DNA from: Ehrlichia canis str. Jake
Lineage (GTDB): Bacteria > Pseudomonadota > Alphaproteobacteria > Rickettsiales > Anaplasmataceae
DNA length: 64,000 bases
Assembly (NCBI RefSeq): GCF_000012565.1
Contig: NC_007354.1
Location: 620,001 to 684,000 of the forward strand
Direction of reading: 5' to 3'
A program made the position numbers and the translations under genes. This document shows positions 1 to 10,694 of this stretch, in pieces. The notes beneath the pieces were generated by a model. It had not been told where the DNA came from, made no database searches, and was given only the letters and a program-made list of their open reading frames with translations. The stretch's first letter is position 1, and each line of letters begins with the position of its first letter.

Positions 1-883
1 CAAGGTGAGTTCCTCCATCTCTCTGTCTGATATTGTTAGTGAAGCATAACATATTTTCATAATAAGAATCATTCCAGTGCATTGATAATTCTAAGCTTAT
101 TCCATGTTCAAGTACAATTCCTTCTATATGAACAATTTTAGTAACAGCAGTCTTATTACGATCAAGATATTTTACAAATCCGGAAGTTCCTTTGTCTGAT
201 GCATCGCTAACTTTAGAGTTATCTCTAAAACCAAATGATGAATTTAATACTTGAGCACCCCTTAAATCCTTTAGATTGATGTTGATACTAGAATTAAGAA
301 AAGATAGCTCCCTTACACGGCTTTCTAAAGTTGAATAATTGAAATTTACAGATGAAAAGATGTTTTTAGATGGTAAGAAAGTAATTCTAGTCCCTTTTTT
401 ATATGTATTTTCACCGACTACAGATAAAGGTTTTACTGTAACGCCATCTTCAAAGCGCATAAAATATTCTTTTCCATTGCGCCATATGGTTAGTTCTAAC
501 CAAGTTGAAAGAGCATTTACAACTGATATACCAACACCGTGAAGTCCACCTGAAACTTTATAACTACTATGATCAAATTTACCACCAGCATGTAATTGTG
601 TCATGATTACTTCGGCAGCTGACATGCCTTCATCTTCATGCATATCTACAGGTATACCTCTACCATTATCTGTTACAGAAACAGATCCATCAGATTGAAT
701 TACAATGTCTATTTTATTGCAAAAACCAGCTAGTGCCTCATCTATGGAGTTATCAATGACTTCATATACCATATGGTGTAAACCGGAACCATCATCAGTA
801 TCACCGATATACATACCTGGTCTTTTTCTAACTGCATCTAGTCCTTTTAAGACAGTAATAGAACTTGCATTGTAATTGTCCAT
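1..883 (-). CDS. gyrB: DNA gyrase subunit B, 5' part (partial)
   Basis: ATPase subunit of DNA gyrase, which introduces negative supercoils. The gene starts at ATG 883-881 and runs off the left edge, so only about 294 residues are visible. These cover the GHKL ATPase domain and the beginning of the transducer domain. Visible motifs are the ATP-binding segment EVIDNSIDEA with the catalytic-base Glu at about residue 41 and Asn 45, DNGRGIP at 72-78, and the glycine-rich lid GGLHGVG at 112-118. The N-terminus (MDNYNASSITVLKGLDAVRKR) is typical for GyrB, and the QRDGG motif near the edge is in place. GyrB and ParE share this domain; the call GyrB rests on overall resemblance. It is divergent from pyrB across a 313-bp gap. 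Confidence 0.93.
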   Translation of the reverse strand, partial: MDNYNASSITVLKGLDAVRKRPGMYIGDTDDGSGLHHMVYEVIDNSIDEALAGFCNKIDIVIQSDGSVSVTDNGRGIPVDMHEDEGMSAAEVIMTQLHAGGKFDHSSYKVSGGLHGVGISVVNALSTWLELTIWRNGKEYFMRFEDGVTVKPLSVVGENTYKKGTRITFLPSKNIFSSVNFNYSTLESRVRELSFLNSSININLKDLRGAQVLNSSFGFRDNSKVSDASDKGTSGFVKYLDRNKTAVTKIVHIEGIVLEHGISLELSMHWNDSYYENMLCFTNNIRQRDGGTHL

Positions 884-1196
884 AGCAACATTATAGTTAA
901 TTAAGTTAACAACATTATAGCTGCAGAAAATTTTAGATAAAGTAAAAAAAGTCTTTATTACAAGTTTAATACACAAATAATATATTAACAAGTGCGAATT
1001 GTAAAAACATGTTAAACTCAATACTGATTAAAAATATATTTCAAAATCTGTGTTAACTAATAGAAGTATTATTTACAATATATCAAATTACTTAAATGTC
1101 AGATTGGAAAAAAATTTCATGTAGTGTTATATGATAAATATGTAGAATATATAATCTAATAATTAATTGAAAACATATTTACACAATAGGAGTATA
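884..1196. other. Divergent gyrB/pyrB intergenic region
   Basis: This AT-rich 313-bp gap must hold the promoters for gyrB (minus) and pyrB (plus). No strong sigma-70 pair stands out. A TATGATAAATATG stretch near 1128-1140 is a plausible -10 region for pyrB. Confidence 0.4.
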
Positions 1197-2114
1197 ATGA
1201 ATACATTACTAGAGATAAGTAGCCTAACACCTGATGACATAGAATCCATTTTTAACATTACAATGCAATACTTTAATAATAGGAGTCAGAATAATAAGAT
1301 TTTAAATGGAAAAGTTGTTGTTAATTTATTTTTTGAAAGCTCAACACGTACTTTGTCTTCTTTTGAGATTGCAGAAAAGTCATTAGGTGCACATTCTATA
1401 ACGTTAAACATTAATACCTCATCTATAAATAAAGGAGAAAGCATTATAGATACGATTTTAAATATAAATGCAATGAATCCTGATTTAATTATAATAAGGT
1501 CACAATATAGTCAATTAGTCAAAACAATATCTCAGTATGTATCAAATTGTTGTATAATAAATGCTGGAGATGGGAATCATGAACATCCAACACAGGCATT
1601 AATAGATTATTGTACTATACGCTATCTAAAAAAAAATATTAGTAATTTAAATATATCCATATGCGGAGATATATTACATAGTAGAGTTGCAAGATCAAAT
1701 ATAAGGTTATTATCTAGGTACGGAGCCAATATATCTCTAATTGCTCCTCCAACATTAGCGTGTGACTTGGTTGGTGTATCGCATATATATCATAACTTGA
1801 TTGATGGAATACGTGATGCAGATGTCATTATGTTATTAAGATTACAAAAAGAACGTATAACTAATTGTGTTATTCCTTCAGAAGAGGAGTATTCACATCT
1901 ATATATGCTGAATTCTGAGAGGCTATCTTATGCAAAAAAAGATGTAATAATTATGCACCCAGGTCCTACAAACAAAGGAACTGAAATTTCTAATAATGTA
2001 GCAGAAAATAAGTCTGTGATTCTACTACAAGTAAAAATGGGTGTTGCAGTACGTAAAGCTATATTACATTATTTATTATACGGTAATAAATGTAATACCA
2101 GTAATGAGATATAA
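1197..2114 (+). CDS. pyrB: Aspartate carbamoyltransferase catalytic chain
   Basis: Condenses carbamoyl phosphate with aspartate in the first committed step of pyrimidine synthesis; cytosolic. I chose ATG 1197 (305 residues) because an AGGAG Shine-Dalgarno sequence at about 1188-1192 is well spaced from it. An in-frame TTG at 1167 would add ten residues but has no such site. The carbamoyl-phosphate motif STRT is at 49-52 after FFES, HPTQ lies mid-protein, and a C-terminal HPGP motif ([12 protein letters not shown]) follows; its Met-Asn-Arg is replaced by Thr-Asn-Lys relative to the usual form. Length fits the family. The last codons overlap the start of truA by 11 bp, suggesting translational coupling. 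No regulatory chain gene is visible nearby. Confidence 0.93.
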   Translation: MNTLLEISSLTPDDIESIFNITMQYFNNRSQNNKILNGKVVVNLFFESSTRTLSSFEIAEKSLGAHSITLNINTSSINKGESIIDTILNINAMNPDLIIIRSQYSQLVKTISQYVSNCCIINAGDGNHEHPTQALIDYCTIRYLKKNISNLNISICGDILHSRVARSNIRLLSRYGANISLIAPPTLACDLVGVSHIYHNLIDGIRDADVIMLLRLQKERITNCVIPSEEEYSHLYMLNSERLSYAKKDVIIMHPGPTNKGTEISNNVAENKSVILLQVKMGVAVRKAILHYLLYGNKCNTSNEI

Positions 2115-2841
2115 AATTACTATAGAGTACAATGGATCTAATTTTATTGGATGGCAAAGACAAAAACATTTATCTAATTCTATTCAAGAGATTCTTGAAG
2201 AAGCAATATTTAAGTTTTCACGAGAAAGTGTTACTACATATGTTGCTGGAAGAACTGATGCTGGTGTACATGCTTTAGGTCAAGTAGCACATTTTGATTT
2301 AACAGCAGATTTTGATGCATATGTAGTAAGAAATGCGATAAATTATCACTTAATACCACATTCTATTTCTGTGTTAAATGTGGAAAAAACAGATGATGAA
2401 TTTCATGCAAGGTTTTCAGCAAAAAAACGTCACTACTTATATAAAATAATAAATCGTTATTCACCACTAACAATAGACTATAATCGTGCATGGCTTGTAC
2501 GCAATCCATTAGATGTAGAAAAGATGATGCGAGCTGTAGAATATATAAAGGGTAATCACGATTTTTCTAGTTTTAGAGCAAGACATTGTCAGTCTAAAAG
2601 CCCAGTAAAGACAATGGATGATTTAAAAATTATTCACAGTGATCAGTGTATTGACATATATTTTTCTGCAATATCATTTTTACACAATCAAGTGCGTATT
2701 ATTGTAGGTACGTTGGTGGAATGTGGAAAAAATAGCTTTCCACCAGAATATACGAAGGATATCTTAGAAGCAAAAGATAGATCTTATGCTGGTATGACAG
2801 CACCACCTTATGGTTTATATTTTGTAAAAGTGGATTATTAA
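2104..2841 (+). CDS. truA: tRNA pseudouridine synthase A
   Basis: Converts uridines 38-40 of the tRNA anticodon stem-loop to pseudouridine. The frame is open from 2041, but ATG 2104 gives the canonical start ([11 protein letters not shown]), so the product is 245 residues. The catalytic Asp is D52 in [13 protein letters not shown]. The early [12 protein letters not shown] motif and the C-terminal [13 protein letters not shown] segment are typical of TruA. It overlaps pyrB by 11 bp and is probably translated from the same transcript. Confidence 0.94.
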   Translation: MRYKITIEYNGSNFIGWQRQKHLSNSIQEILEEAIFKFSRESVTTYVAGRTDAGVHALGQVAHFDLTADFDAYVVRNAINYHLIPHSISVLNVEKTDDEFHARFSAKKRHYLYKIINRYSPLTIDYNRAWLVRNPLDVEKMMRAVEYIKGNHDFSSFRARHCQSKSPVKTMDDLKIIHSDQCIDIYFSAISFLHNQVRIIVGTLVECGKNSFPPEYTKDILEAKDRSYAGMTAPPYGLYFVKVDY

Positions 2842-3742
2842 GTAATTTTACATAATAAGAAAATTAAAGAAGATATTCAATACTGTATAACAATCACTAA
2901 AAATATGTTGTTTCATGTTTAAAAGTTAAAATCAATTTTAATAATGTTCTGTAAGATGCTTTTATTTTTTAGAAATTTATTTTACTAATATATATTAATT
3001 ATATAGTACATAATAAATTCAAGTAGTAAAAAGTAATATTTAAAGCTAATAATATATTTCATAATACTGATGAAATATGAATAAAACATAACAGGATCAT
3101 GAGTGTAATTGATGGAGGATATTGGTATTACTTACATGTAGAAGATTATAAAATTAATATCAATAAATTTTATACTGCTATATACCATCATTATAATATT
3201 CTAGAAACTAGTTTTCTGATTTAATGTTACATCAATAATAAAAATATACTTAAAGTATTTCATTATAAAGTGTGCTTAATTAATATTATAACAGAATAGA
3301 AATATTTTAATGGTATGCTAAGAATTTATATATGTTAGTCAGGGAAGGGTGTATTTTATCATTAAAGATAAGATTTATTAGATATTCAGAATATCAAGGT
3401 TAGATTTTTATAATCTGGATTAAATGTTAAATTTATTGCATAAAGCTCTGTATATACTATGCATGAATGATAAATTTGTTTAGCTTCAATTCTATAGAAT
3501 GGTGATGCTACAATTTAATAATGCTGCTTAAGTGGTTAGATTTCTATGATGATGGGAATATATTATTAGTGTAAAACATCTTAATGAGTGATTTCATTAG
3601 ATTCATTTTTATATATAATCTTAAAATGTGCTGCTAATAACCTGTATCTATATATGCATTTTAGAAGTATAAAATATTTTTATAATATGGATAAATTAAA
3701 GTAAAAATAGTAAATCATTAAATCTTTTATCTATATAATTTA
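2842..3742. other. Long AT-rich gap without recognisable genes
   Basis: About 900 bp with no open frame that looks coding on either strand, no tRNA and no clear terminator hairpin. It may be the remains of lost genes; I could match nothing in it. Confidence 0.5.
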
Positions 3743-3770
3743 TTGACGTTGATAACCTAAATGGTAAAAT
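3743..3770 (+). promoter_or_regulatory. Candidate sigma-70 promoter for the nuoG operon
   Basis: TTGACG (3743-3748), a 16-bp spacer and TAAAAT (3765-3770) form a good sigma-70-like pair about 38 bp upstream of the small gene at 3809. This is prediction from sequence only. Confidence 0.5.
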
Positions 3771-3808
3771 GTGCTGTTACTTCATGAATTTATGGCTATG
3801 GGGGTATT

Positions 3809-4027
3809 ATGGCGAAGAAAGGAGCTAAAGTTGCAAAAACAGCAAGTAAAAATAATCCATTGCAGCGGAAAAAAGGTACAGCTCAAAAAATGTATAATGG
3901 TAAAATGATAAAGCCAGTTAAATATATTGATAGAGAGTTGGGCACAATTTTTATGGCTGGTCAGTATGATAATGGTGATTTAGTACAAGATAGTTCAGGT
4001 AATCCTATAGAATGGGCTAGTATGTAA
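3809..4027 (+). CDS. Small basic hypothetical protein upstream of nuoG
   Basis: A 72-residue protein with a Lys/Ala-rich, strongly basic N-terminal third (MAKKGAKVAKTASKNN) and a more ordered C-terminal half containing KYIDRELGTIF. The start has a purine-rich GGGGG stretch just upstream. It precedes nuoG by 9 bp, downstream of a plausible promoter, so it is likely cotranscribed with complex I genes. I do not recognise a domain. The basic N-terminus could bind nucleic acid, but nothing in the sequence proves it. Confidence 0.7.
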   Translation: MAKKGAKVAKTASKNNPLQRKKGTAQKMYNGKMIKPVKYIDRELGTIFMAGQYDNGDLVQDSSGNPIEWASM

Positions 4028-4036
4028 GGGTAGTAT

Positions 4037-6088
4037 GTGGTTAAACTAGTTATAGATTCTTTAGAAATAGAAGTTGAAGATGGAATGACTGTGCTGCAAG
4101 CTTGTGAGATTGCTGGTGTGCAGGTACCGAGGTTTTGTTATCATGAAAGGCTTGCAATAGCAGGTAATTGTAGAATGTGTCTAGTAGAAATTGTTGGTGG
4201 TCCACCAAAACCTGCGGCTTCTTGTGCAATGCCTGTTTCAGAGGGTATGATAGTAAAAACTAATACAGATAAAATTAAAAAAGCAAGAGAAGGTGTCTTG
4301 GAATTTTTATTGATAAATCACCCTTTAGATTGTCCAATTTGTGATCAAGGAGGAGAATGTGATTTACAAGATCAAACTATGTTATATGGGAGAGGTCAAA
4401 GTAGATATAAAGAAAAAAAACGAGCTGTAAAAAAGAAGAACTTTGGTCCATTGATAGAAAATACAATGACAAGGTGTATACATTGTACTAGGTGTGTTAG
4501 GTTTTTATCAGATGTTGCTGGTAGTTATGAATTAGGTACGATGGGTCGTGGTGAAAACATGGAGATAGACACATGTATATCTAAATGTATAACTTCAGAA
4601 TTGTCTGGAAATATAATAGATCTTTGTCCAGTTGGTGCATTGACTTCTAAACCTTATGCGTTTAAAGCTAGGTCTTGGGAATTACGTAATTGTGAAACTA
4701 TAGATGTGTTAGATGCTGTGTGTAGTAATATTAGAGTTGATACACGTGGCTTGGAAGTAATGAGAATATTGCCTAGATTAAATGAAGATATAAACGAAGA
4801 ATGGATATCAGATAAAACACGTTTTTCATATGATGGTTTAAAATTGCAAAGATTGGATAAACCATACATAAGGAAGAATGGTCAAATGTTACCTTCAACT
4901 TGGGAAGAAGTATTTAATGTAATTGCTAAAAAAATTAATAATACTCCTGGGAATAAAATTGCAGCAATTGCTGGAGATTTAGTAGATTGTGAATCTGTAC
5001 TATTATTAAAAGAACTTATGCATAAATTAGGAAGTTCTAATATAGAATGTAGGCAAGATGGTTCAGTAGTTCCTGCACATAATAGGGCTTTTTATTTATT
5101 TAATACTGGTATATCTAAAATAGAAAATGCAGACTTGTGTTTATTAATTAATACAAATATTAGGCTTGAAGCACCTATAATTAATGCAAGATTGCGTAAA
5201 AGATATTTGCATGGAGGTTTTACTATAGCAAATTTGGGGGTATATAATAACTTTAACTATAGTGTGAAAAATTTAGGCAATAACTGTTTAGTGCTAGATG
5301 ATATTTTGCATGATAGAATACCTTTTTCTGAATTATTAAAATGTGCAGAAAATCCTATGCTAATAATAGGGCAAGATGCTTTAATTGGTGAAAATGGTAA
5401 TGCTATATTTACTTTATCAACTAAAATTGCAGAAAAGTTTGGTATGTTAAGAAATGATTGGAATGGATTTAACGTTTTACATAAAGCTGCTGCTAGAGTT
5501 GGTGCTTTAGATATTGGATTTGTACCTAACTTTTCTGGTAATATAATATCTAATATAATAGATGGTGTAAGTTCTGGTGAAATAGAAATTCTTTATTTAT
5601 TGGGAGCAGATGAATTAGAAATTTCTCGTTCTAGATCTTCTTTTATAATATATCAAGGACATCACGGTGATAGAGGAGCACAGATTGCAGATGTAATATT
5701 GCCTGGTGCTGCTTATACAGAAAAAAATGCAACTTATGTTAATACTGAAGGTAGAGTTCAAAGAACAAATATAGCTGTTTCTCCTCCTGGTTTAGCAAAA
5801 GAAGATTGGTTAATTATTAAAGAATTATCAAAATACTTAAAAGTAGATATGCAATATGATAATTTATGTCAAGTTAGAGGTAAATTATCAACATTAGGTC
5901 AGCAATTTCATGAAGAAAATATTGGAAGCTTAGTCTCTAATCAATGGGTTTCAGTTGATGGAAGTATTGCTTTAAAAAAAGATAGTGTATTTATTAGTAA
6001 GGATTTCAATTTTTATATGACAAATCCAATTAGTCGTGCATCTATTGTAATGGCAAATTGTGTAAAAGCTTTTGCAAATCAAAGTTAG
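4037..6088 (+). CDS. nuoG: NADH-quinone oxidoreductase subunit G
   Basis: Peripheral-arm subunit of respiratory complex I carrying several Fe-S clusters. It starts at GTG 4037, 9 bp after the small upstream gene, and is 683 residues long. The N-terminal 2Fe-2S ferredoxin domain has Cys 34, 45, 48 and 63. The next cluster has His 95 with Cys 99, 102 and 108 (HPLDCPICDQGGECDLQD). A 4Fe-4S site has Cys 147, 150, 153 and 197. A molybdopterin-oxidoreductase-like domain fills the rest. The length fits the alphaproteobacterial/mitochondrial 75-kDa type. It is followed by nuoH after 6 bp, as part of one transcript; the other nuo genes are scattered. Confidence 0.95.
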   Translation: MVKLVIDSLEIEVEDGMTVLQACEIAGVQVPRFCYHERLAIAGNCRMCLVEIVGGPPKPAASCAMPVSEGMIVKTNTDKIKKAREGVLEFLLINHPLDCPICDQGGECDLQDQTMLYGRGQSRYKEKKRAVKKKNFGPLIENTMTRCIHCTRCVRFLSDVAGSYELGTMGRGENMEIDTCISKCITSELSGNIIDLCPVGALTSKPYAFKARSWELRNCETIDVLDAVCSNIRVDTRGLEVMRILPRLNEDINEEWISDKTRFSYDGLKLQRLDKPYIRKNGQMLPSTWEEVFNVIAKKINNTPGNKIAAIAGDLVDCESVLLLKELMHKLGSSNIECRQDGSVVPAHNRAFYLFNTGISKIENADLCLLINTNIRLEAPIINARLRKRYLHGGFTIANLGVYNNFNYSVKNLGNNCLVLDDILHDRIPFSELLKCAENPMLIIGQDALIGENGNAIFTLSTKIAEKFGMLRNDWNGFNVLHKAAARVGALDIGFVPNFSGNIISNIIDGVSSGEIEILYLLGADELEISRSRSSFIIYQGHHGDRGAQIADVILPGAAYTEKNATYVNTEGRVQRTNIAVSPPGLAKEDWLIIKELSKYLKVDMQYDNLCQVRGKLSTLGQQFHEENIGSLVSNQWVSVDGSIALKKDSVFISKDFNFYMTNPISRASIVMANCVKAFANQS

Positions 6089-6094
6089 GTAAAT

Positions 6095-7204
6095 ATGAGT
6101 TATTATTATAATATTTTTACTGATTTTATAAGTTGTATAAGTAGTGGTGCTGTCTTGTTAATCAAAATAATGGCAGTAATAATTTCAGTTATGGTTTCTG
6201 TTGCTTATTTAGTATATATGGAACGTAAAGTAATAGGTGCCATACAACTAAGACAAGGTCCTAATGTTGTTGGTCCATTTGGGTTATTACAACCTTTTGC
6301 TGATGCTGTAAAGCTCATTATTAAAGAACATATTATTCCTTTTAAATCAAATAAGATATGTTTTTTAATTGCTCCAATAATTACTTTTACTTTAGCTTTG
6401 TTGGGTTGGGCTGTTATTCCATTTGGTGCGGATGTAATAGTAAATAATGGTCACGAAGTAATAATTCCTAATGTGATTGCTAATATCAACATTGGTGTGT
6501 TGTATATTTTAGCTATTTCTTCTCTTGGAGTTTATGGAATTATAATAGCTGGATGGTCAAGTAACTCTAATTATGCTTTTTTAGGTGCAATTAGATCTGC
6601 ATCTCAGATGATATCATATGAAGTGTCTATAGGTTTAACTATAGTGACAGTATTGTTAGCAACTGGTTCATTGAAATTAGGTGAGATAGTGGTAGCACGG
6701 CATAATATGCCTTACTGGATAGATTTATTGCTGTTACCAATGGCATGTGTTTTTTTTATTTCATCACTTGCCGAGACAAATAGGCATCCTTTTGATTTAC
6801 CAGAAGCAGAATCAGAATTAGTATCCGGATATAATGTTGAGTACTCATCTATGCCGTTTGCGTTATTTTTTTTAGGAGAATATGCAAATATGATATTGAT
6901 TAATGCAATGGCAGTAATATTTTTCTTTGGTGGGTGGTATCCGCCTTTAAATATTAGCTTTTTATATGTTATTCCTGGAATTATATGGTTTGTATTAAAA
7001 ATAATAGTGTTGTTATTTTGCTTTATATGGATTCGTGCAACTATTCCTAGATATCGTTATGATCAGTTGATGAGATTAGGCTGGAAAGTTTTTCTCCCTA
7101 TATCTTTATTGTGGGTAGTGTTAGTTTCTGGTGTGTTATTGTATACAGATTCATTACCTAGAAATGCATATGGTATTCAATATGTGCATGATCTTGATCA
7201 GTAA
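6095..7204 (+). CDS. nuoH: NADH-quinone oxidoreductase subunit H
   Basis: Membrane subunit of complex I (ND1-like) at the junction of the quinone site and the membrane arm. The 369-residue protein has about eight hydrophobic segments. It carries the conserved ERK(V)[11 protein letters not shown] block at about 44-58, the acidic loop ending in [20 protein letters not shown] and the [14 protein letters not shown] segment near the C-terminus. It lies 6 bp after nuoG. No nuoI follows; instead an accessory gene cluster begins after a 365-bp gap. Confidence 0.95.
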   Translation: MSYYYNIFTDFISCISSGAVLLIKIMAVIISVMVSVAYLVYMERKVIGAIQLRQGPNVVGPFGLLQPFADAVKLIIKEHIIPFKSNKICFLIAPIITFTLALLGWAVIPFGADVIVNNGHEVIIPNVIANINIGVLYILAISSLGVYGIIIAGWSSNSNYAFLGAIRSASQMISYEVSIGLTIVTVLLATGSLKLGEIVVARHNMPYWIDLLLLPMACVFFISSLAETNRHPFDLPEAESELVSGYNVEYSSMPFALFFLGEYANMILINAMAVIFFFGGWYPPLNISFLYVIPGIIWFVLKIIVLLFCFIWIRATIPRYRYDQLMRLGWKVFLPISLLWVVLVSGVLLYTDSLPRNAYGIQYVHDLDQ

Positions 7205-7569
7205 ATTTTATGAAATCTAAATCTAGACTGAATATGTAATGTAACTTCTGTTTCGATTCTTTTATATACTCAAAGTATTATGTACTGGTGAATAATATAG
7301 CTTCCTGCAATTTTATATTTTAATGTATTTTATAGAACGTTATTTAGTGTTTTTTGCTTGAAATTATGCTTATCAAATTTTTAAATAATTAAATTTTTAT
7401 GCTATTATCGATTGCATGTTGTTTTGGTATGTGATAGCATTGAGATACTGCTTGTGTTTGTATTGTTTAATACATTGCATAGTTATATAAATTATAAAGC
7501 TGCAAGTTAATTTTATACTTAGCAGTATAAGCTTTTCTTAATTTTAATAATATAGAAAATGGTATATGA
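7205..7569. other. Gap between nuoH and the first CIGNT-family gene
   Basis: AT-rich 365 bp. It presumably holds the nuoH transcript end and the promoter of the gene at 7570. No confident hairpin or promoter pair is seen. Confidence 0.4.
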
Positions 7570-8343
7570 ATGTTAGGTTATGATAGTGAAAATAAGGTAT
7601 TTATTAATGAACAACTATCTGAAGAGTTAGTTCAGACATCAGAAACTGAAGGTTTAATATGTATAAGATGTTATTGTGTAGGTAACTCTTCAAGTGGTAG
7701 GTTAAAAGTATGTGTAAATGAGGAGCAATGTTTTAATAATGAAATTCCTGTTGATGGACAAAGTGTTGTTTGTTGTGAATTTATATTACCAGATAGAATT
7801 TGTGATCATCAATTAGTAAGAAAAACAATAGATAATACATTAAAAGTTCAGTATGTAAAATGTTATCTTGTTATAGCAAAAGAACAATCGCAGAAGTTTT
7901 TCAATGAGGTGTATAAAAATTTCTTATTGGAATCACCAATGAGATTAAAGGTTTGTAATATTAGACAGTATGGTAATGTGTGCTTATCTATGTTAACAAA
8001 TACTCAGCTATATACTGAGAGTATGAAAGAAGCTTTTGGTATTATAAAATTCAATGCAGAATTTGTTGAATATAGTAAACAAGTAATTATGTTCCATTCA
8101 AAAGGTCAAAAACAGCATAATAAAAATCAAGAATGTGGTGCTACAGGTACAACTGTAGTTGGTATGTGTAAAAAAGCTTTTAAAAGTTTTTCTAGGCGTG
8201 TTAAAAAAAATGTAGGAGAACATGATGAACAAAGGCTAGTTTGTGAAAAAGATGAGTATGATGATGGACAAGATAGACCTATGGTATTAGGTTCTAAAGA
8301 AACTACTGCTGATAGGTGGGGGGGGGGTGGGAAGTATAAGTAG
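7570..8343 (+). CDS. CIGNT-family paralogue with G10 tract near its 3' end
   Basis: Unknown function. As read, it encodes 257 residues starting MLGYDSENK. It belongs to a lineage-specific paralogue family seen six or more times in this window, whose signature is C-[YI]-C-[IV]-G-N-[ST] (here CYCVGNS, residues 34-40) followed by a beta-rich block and a segment matching NLYCLV in relatives (here KCYLVI). After the family domain comes a basic, probably disordered tail. The tail ends at a run of ten G (8318-8327), giving Gly-Gly-Gly-Gly-Lys-Tyr-Lys and a stop at 8341. One G fewer would open a frame to a stop at 8441-8443 and a 38-residue Ser-rich C-terminus ending GCKKF. There is no signal peptide or membrane segment. 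The family may be the poly(G-C) paralogue family reported for Ehrlichia, which is my inference from memory. Confidence 0.75.
   Translation: MLGYDSENKVFINEQLSEELVQTSETEGLICIRCYCVGNSSSGRLKVCVNEEQCFNNEIPVDGQSVVCCEFILPDRICDHQLVRKTIDNTLKVQYVKCYLVIAKEQSQKFFNEVYKNFLLESPMRLKVCNIRQYGNVCLSMLTNTQLYTESMKEAFGIIKFNAEFVEYSKQVIMFHSKGQKQHNKNQECGATGTTVVGMCKKAFKSFSRRVKKNVGEHDEQRLVCEKDEYDDGQDRPMVLGSKETTADRWGGGGKYK
8318..8327 (+). repeat. Poly-G tract (G10), candidate slippage site
   Basis: Ten consecutive G in a genome this AT-rich are striking. The tract lies in the 3' part of the gene at 7570, where a one-base loss changes the C-terminus as described there. A one-base gain would stop after Trp-Glu-Val. It could drive phase variation or transcriptional slippage; the length could also be a sequencing uncertainty. 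Confidence 0.8.
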
Positions 8344-8443
8344 CAAAAAACAAAGTAAATCCAATAATGTAACAGGTATAGGTAGTGCTTTGTCAAGTTT
8401 GCATCTGAGTCAGGATGGAAGTACTGGTTGTAAAAAATTTTGA

Positions 8444-8923
8444 AAGTTTTTCATGACTAAAGAATTTAAGAAAGTAATATAGTTATTAAGATATCAGTTT
8501 TATAACTATATTTTCATATTTTTTTTATAACTTTTTCTTTGATTCAGATTAATAAAAATAATGATTATGTAAAAAAATAGACAATTACTTATAAAAATTA
8601 TGCTTTTTATTTTATATTCATTGTAATTTATAAAGTAATGTTATCAATTGAATTTTTTTGTTAGTACTGCTTTATTGGCTGATATCATATTTATATATGT
8701 GAAGACTCAGTAGTTGAGTTTATTTTTTAATCTTAGCATGCATTAATAATATTAGGTTCAATTTTGATAATTTTACATATGTATATTCAAGTATGTTATT
8801 GATATCTCATGTAGAGAATTGACAGATATTTATGAGAGTAGTACATGAATGCTAACGTAAAATTATTGGTTATTGTGTTAAAAGTTCTGATTTTTATTTG
8901 AAAAAGTGTGTGTCATGTTAGGA
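8444..8923. other. Gap between CIGNT-family copies
   Basis: About 480 bp, AT-rich, with no recognisable gene. The 8911-8935 stretch resembles the start region of the inverted decayed copy at 13618, so the homologous unit begins slightly upstream of the start codon. Confidence 0.4.
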
Positions 8924-9590
8924 ATGTTAGGTAACAATCTAGAAGAATAGAAATTTATTAATGGTAGTTGTATTCAGATATATCTAATGTGTCAAATACT
9001 GAAGTGTAATAAATGTTATTATATAGGAAATACTGAAGAAAGTGGTGAGTTACAACTATATTTGGTAATTATAAATAAGAATTCTCGTAATCCTATTGGA
9101 AATTCTATGTTTTTATTAAAGGCATTATTACCATGTTCTATAGTAAGTTATTATAGTAAAATACGTGGATTAGTAAATCTGAGAGCGATTATACGTGTAT
9201 GTATATTTGTTAGTAAAAGAAGATAAATTAGATGAATTTCTTGAGGATGTGTATAAAAAATTATTAGATGGATGAAAAGGTATTTTTTTAATTAGTGATA
9301 TTGCTTAATATGAGCAATCCAACTGGTCTATATACCAGATGTAGATAAAAGTAAGACTTTTGATATGCATTATGCTTTGGAAAACATCGCAGAAGTTAAA
9401 GCAAAATTTATACATGGTGTAAAGGAGGAGATGAAATAACTGCAGGGACTTTTGGTGAAACTGAGGTAGCCCCACTGGTTTAAGTAGTATGTTTACTGGT
9501 TTGAAAGTCAAAAAAACGCATTCTCAATCATTACGTTATGTAAAGACGGTTATGAGAGATTGTAAAAGTTTGACGTGTTTTGAATATTAA
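8924..9590 (+). pseudogene. Decayed CIGNT-family paralogue
   Basis: Remnant of a paralogue of the gene at 7570. ATG 8924 gives MLGNNLEE and then a stop at 8948-8950. Reading resumes in another phase with CYYIGNTEESGEL and INKNSRNPIG, then SMFLLKALLP (frame open 8987-9226). After a frameshift it continues with VYLLVKEDKLDEFLEDVYKK around 9197-9275, and after another with ALENIAEVKAKFIHG around 9375-9425. These blocks match, in order, the signature, the NLYCLV block and the ALQNIAQLDADFIV block of the intact relative at 16510. The right boundary is soft. At least one nonsense mutation and two frameshifts make a functional product unlikely. Confidence 0.8.
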
Positions 9591-10694
9591 AAAAATATTG
9601 AAAAGCAGTATAATTGTTGAACTATTAATTTTATGCAAAAACATACATATTTTTTATCTGTTATTTGTTTTGAGACTTATGTGTAATTGTGATTTATATT
9701 AATACCTGTTATTTGATCATATTACATTAATGTAATCTTACATTTAAGAAATGGTGCTGATATATAAACATTGAATCTTAAGTATGATACTGTGTATTAC
9801 ATAGAAATGACTAATAAGTAGATTAATCTTACAAATAATGACATGTTTTTATATGTTTTTTCACTTGTGTTAATTATAGTATAGGATAATCCAAAGTTGT
9901 ATTGAATATATATGTATAATAATATTTAATTGTTTTCTGTTTTTTAAGTTAAGGTTGTTAATCAATTTATTAAATATATTGATATAAAGTAAGTCTATCT
10001 AATTGAGATATTGTAGGATTTTTATCTTTTTTTCTTAAAATAAACATAATATTTTTATGGGCTATAGAATTTATTAATTAAAAGTATATTAATAAGAATT
10101 CACTTTATATATCTCAATCTGATGTATTTTTTATTTCTAGATATATTAAAACCAAGCCTCATTATTTACTAAAACTATAAAAGATAGTTCTCCTAAAGAA
10201 AATTTCAATTAAGTTATAAAATATAAATATCTTAAGAAATTCAAAAGTATAAGAATATTATCTAATGTAATTAATCAATGTTATATAACCAGAACCAAGT
10301 ATATACTTGCTTGAAATAGGTCTAGGAGTGCATATTGAATGTAAAATATCATGTTCCCAGATGAGAATACAGATTCTTAATTTTCTACAGTAAGTTATTG
10401 GTAATATCAAGTTTAGTAGGATAAGGCTATATCCAATAGAATTCAATAAGTTATTTAATAGATTTAGTAAGATATGATTTATTTATTTTTAATTTGTAAT
10501 GACTATTCTGTAAAATAATACTATAAATACGAAAATTAGTATTTTCTTTAAATTTTGTGTTGATTTTAGTATAATGTATTTGTAAAAAAATGACAATTTT
10601 TGTTTTGTTTATAATACCATACTGAAAGCTTATTCTTGACATGATGATATATGTGCTTACATAATTTATGGTTAATTACTTGGTAACTTATTAG
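9591..10694. other. Long AT-rich gap upstream of nuoD
   Basis: About 1.1 kb with only short low-complexity open frames on the minus strand (10258-10642), which look like chance. It must contain the nuoD promoter; no convincing -35/-10 pair was found. Confidence 0.45.

Noticed and set aside
10258-10642. Two minus-strand frames of about 60 codons upstream of nuoD
   Set aside because: Low-complexity, Ile/Lys/Asn-rich translations with no motif, no ribosome site and no similarity to neighbours.
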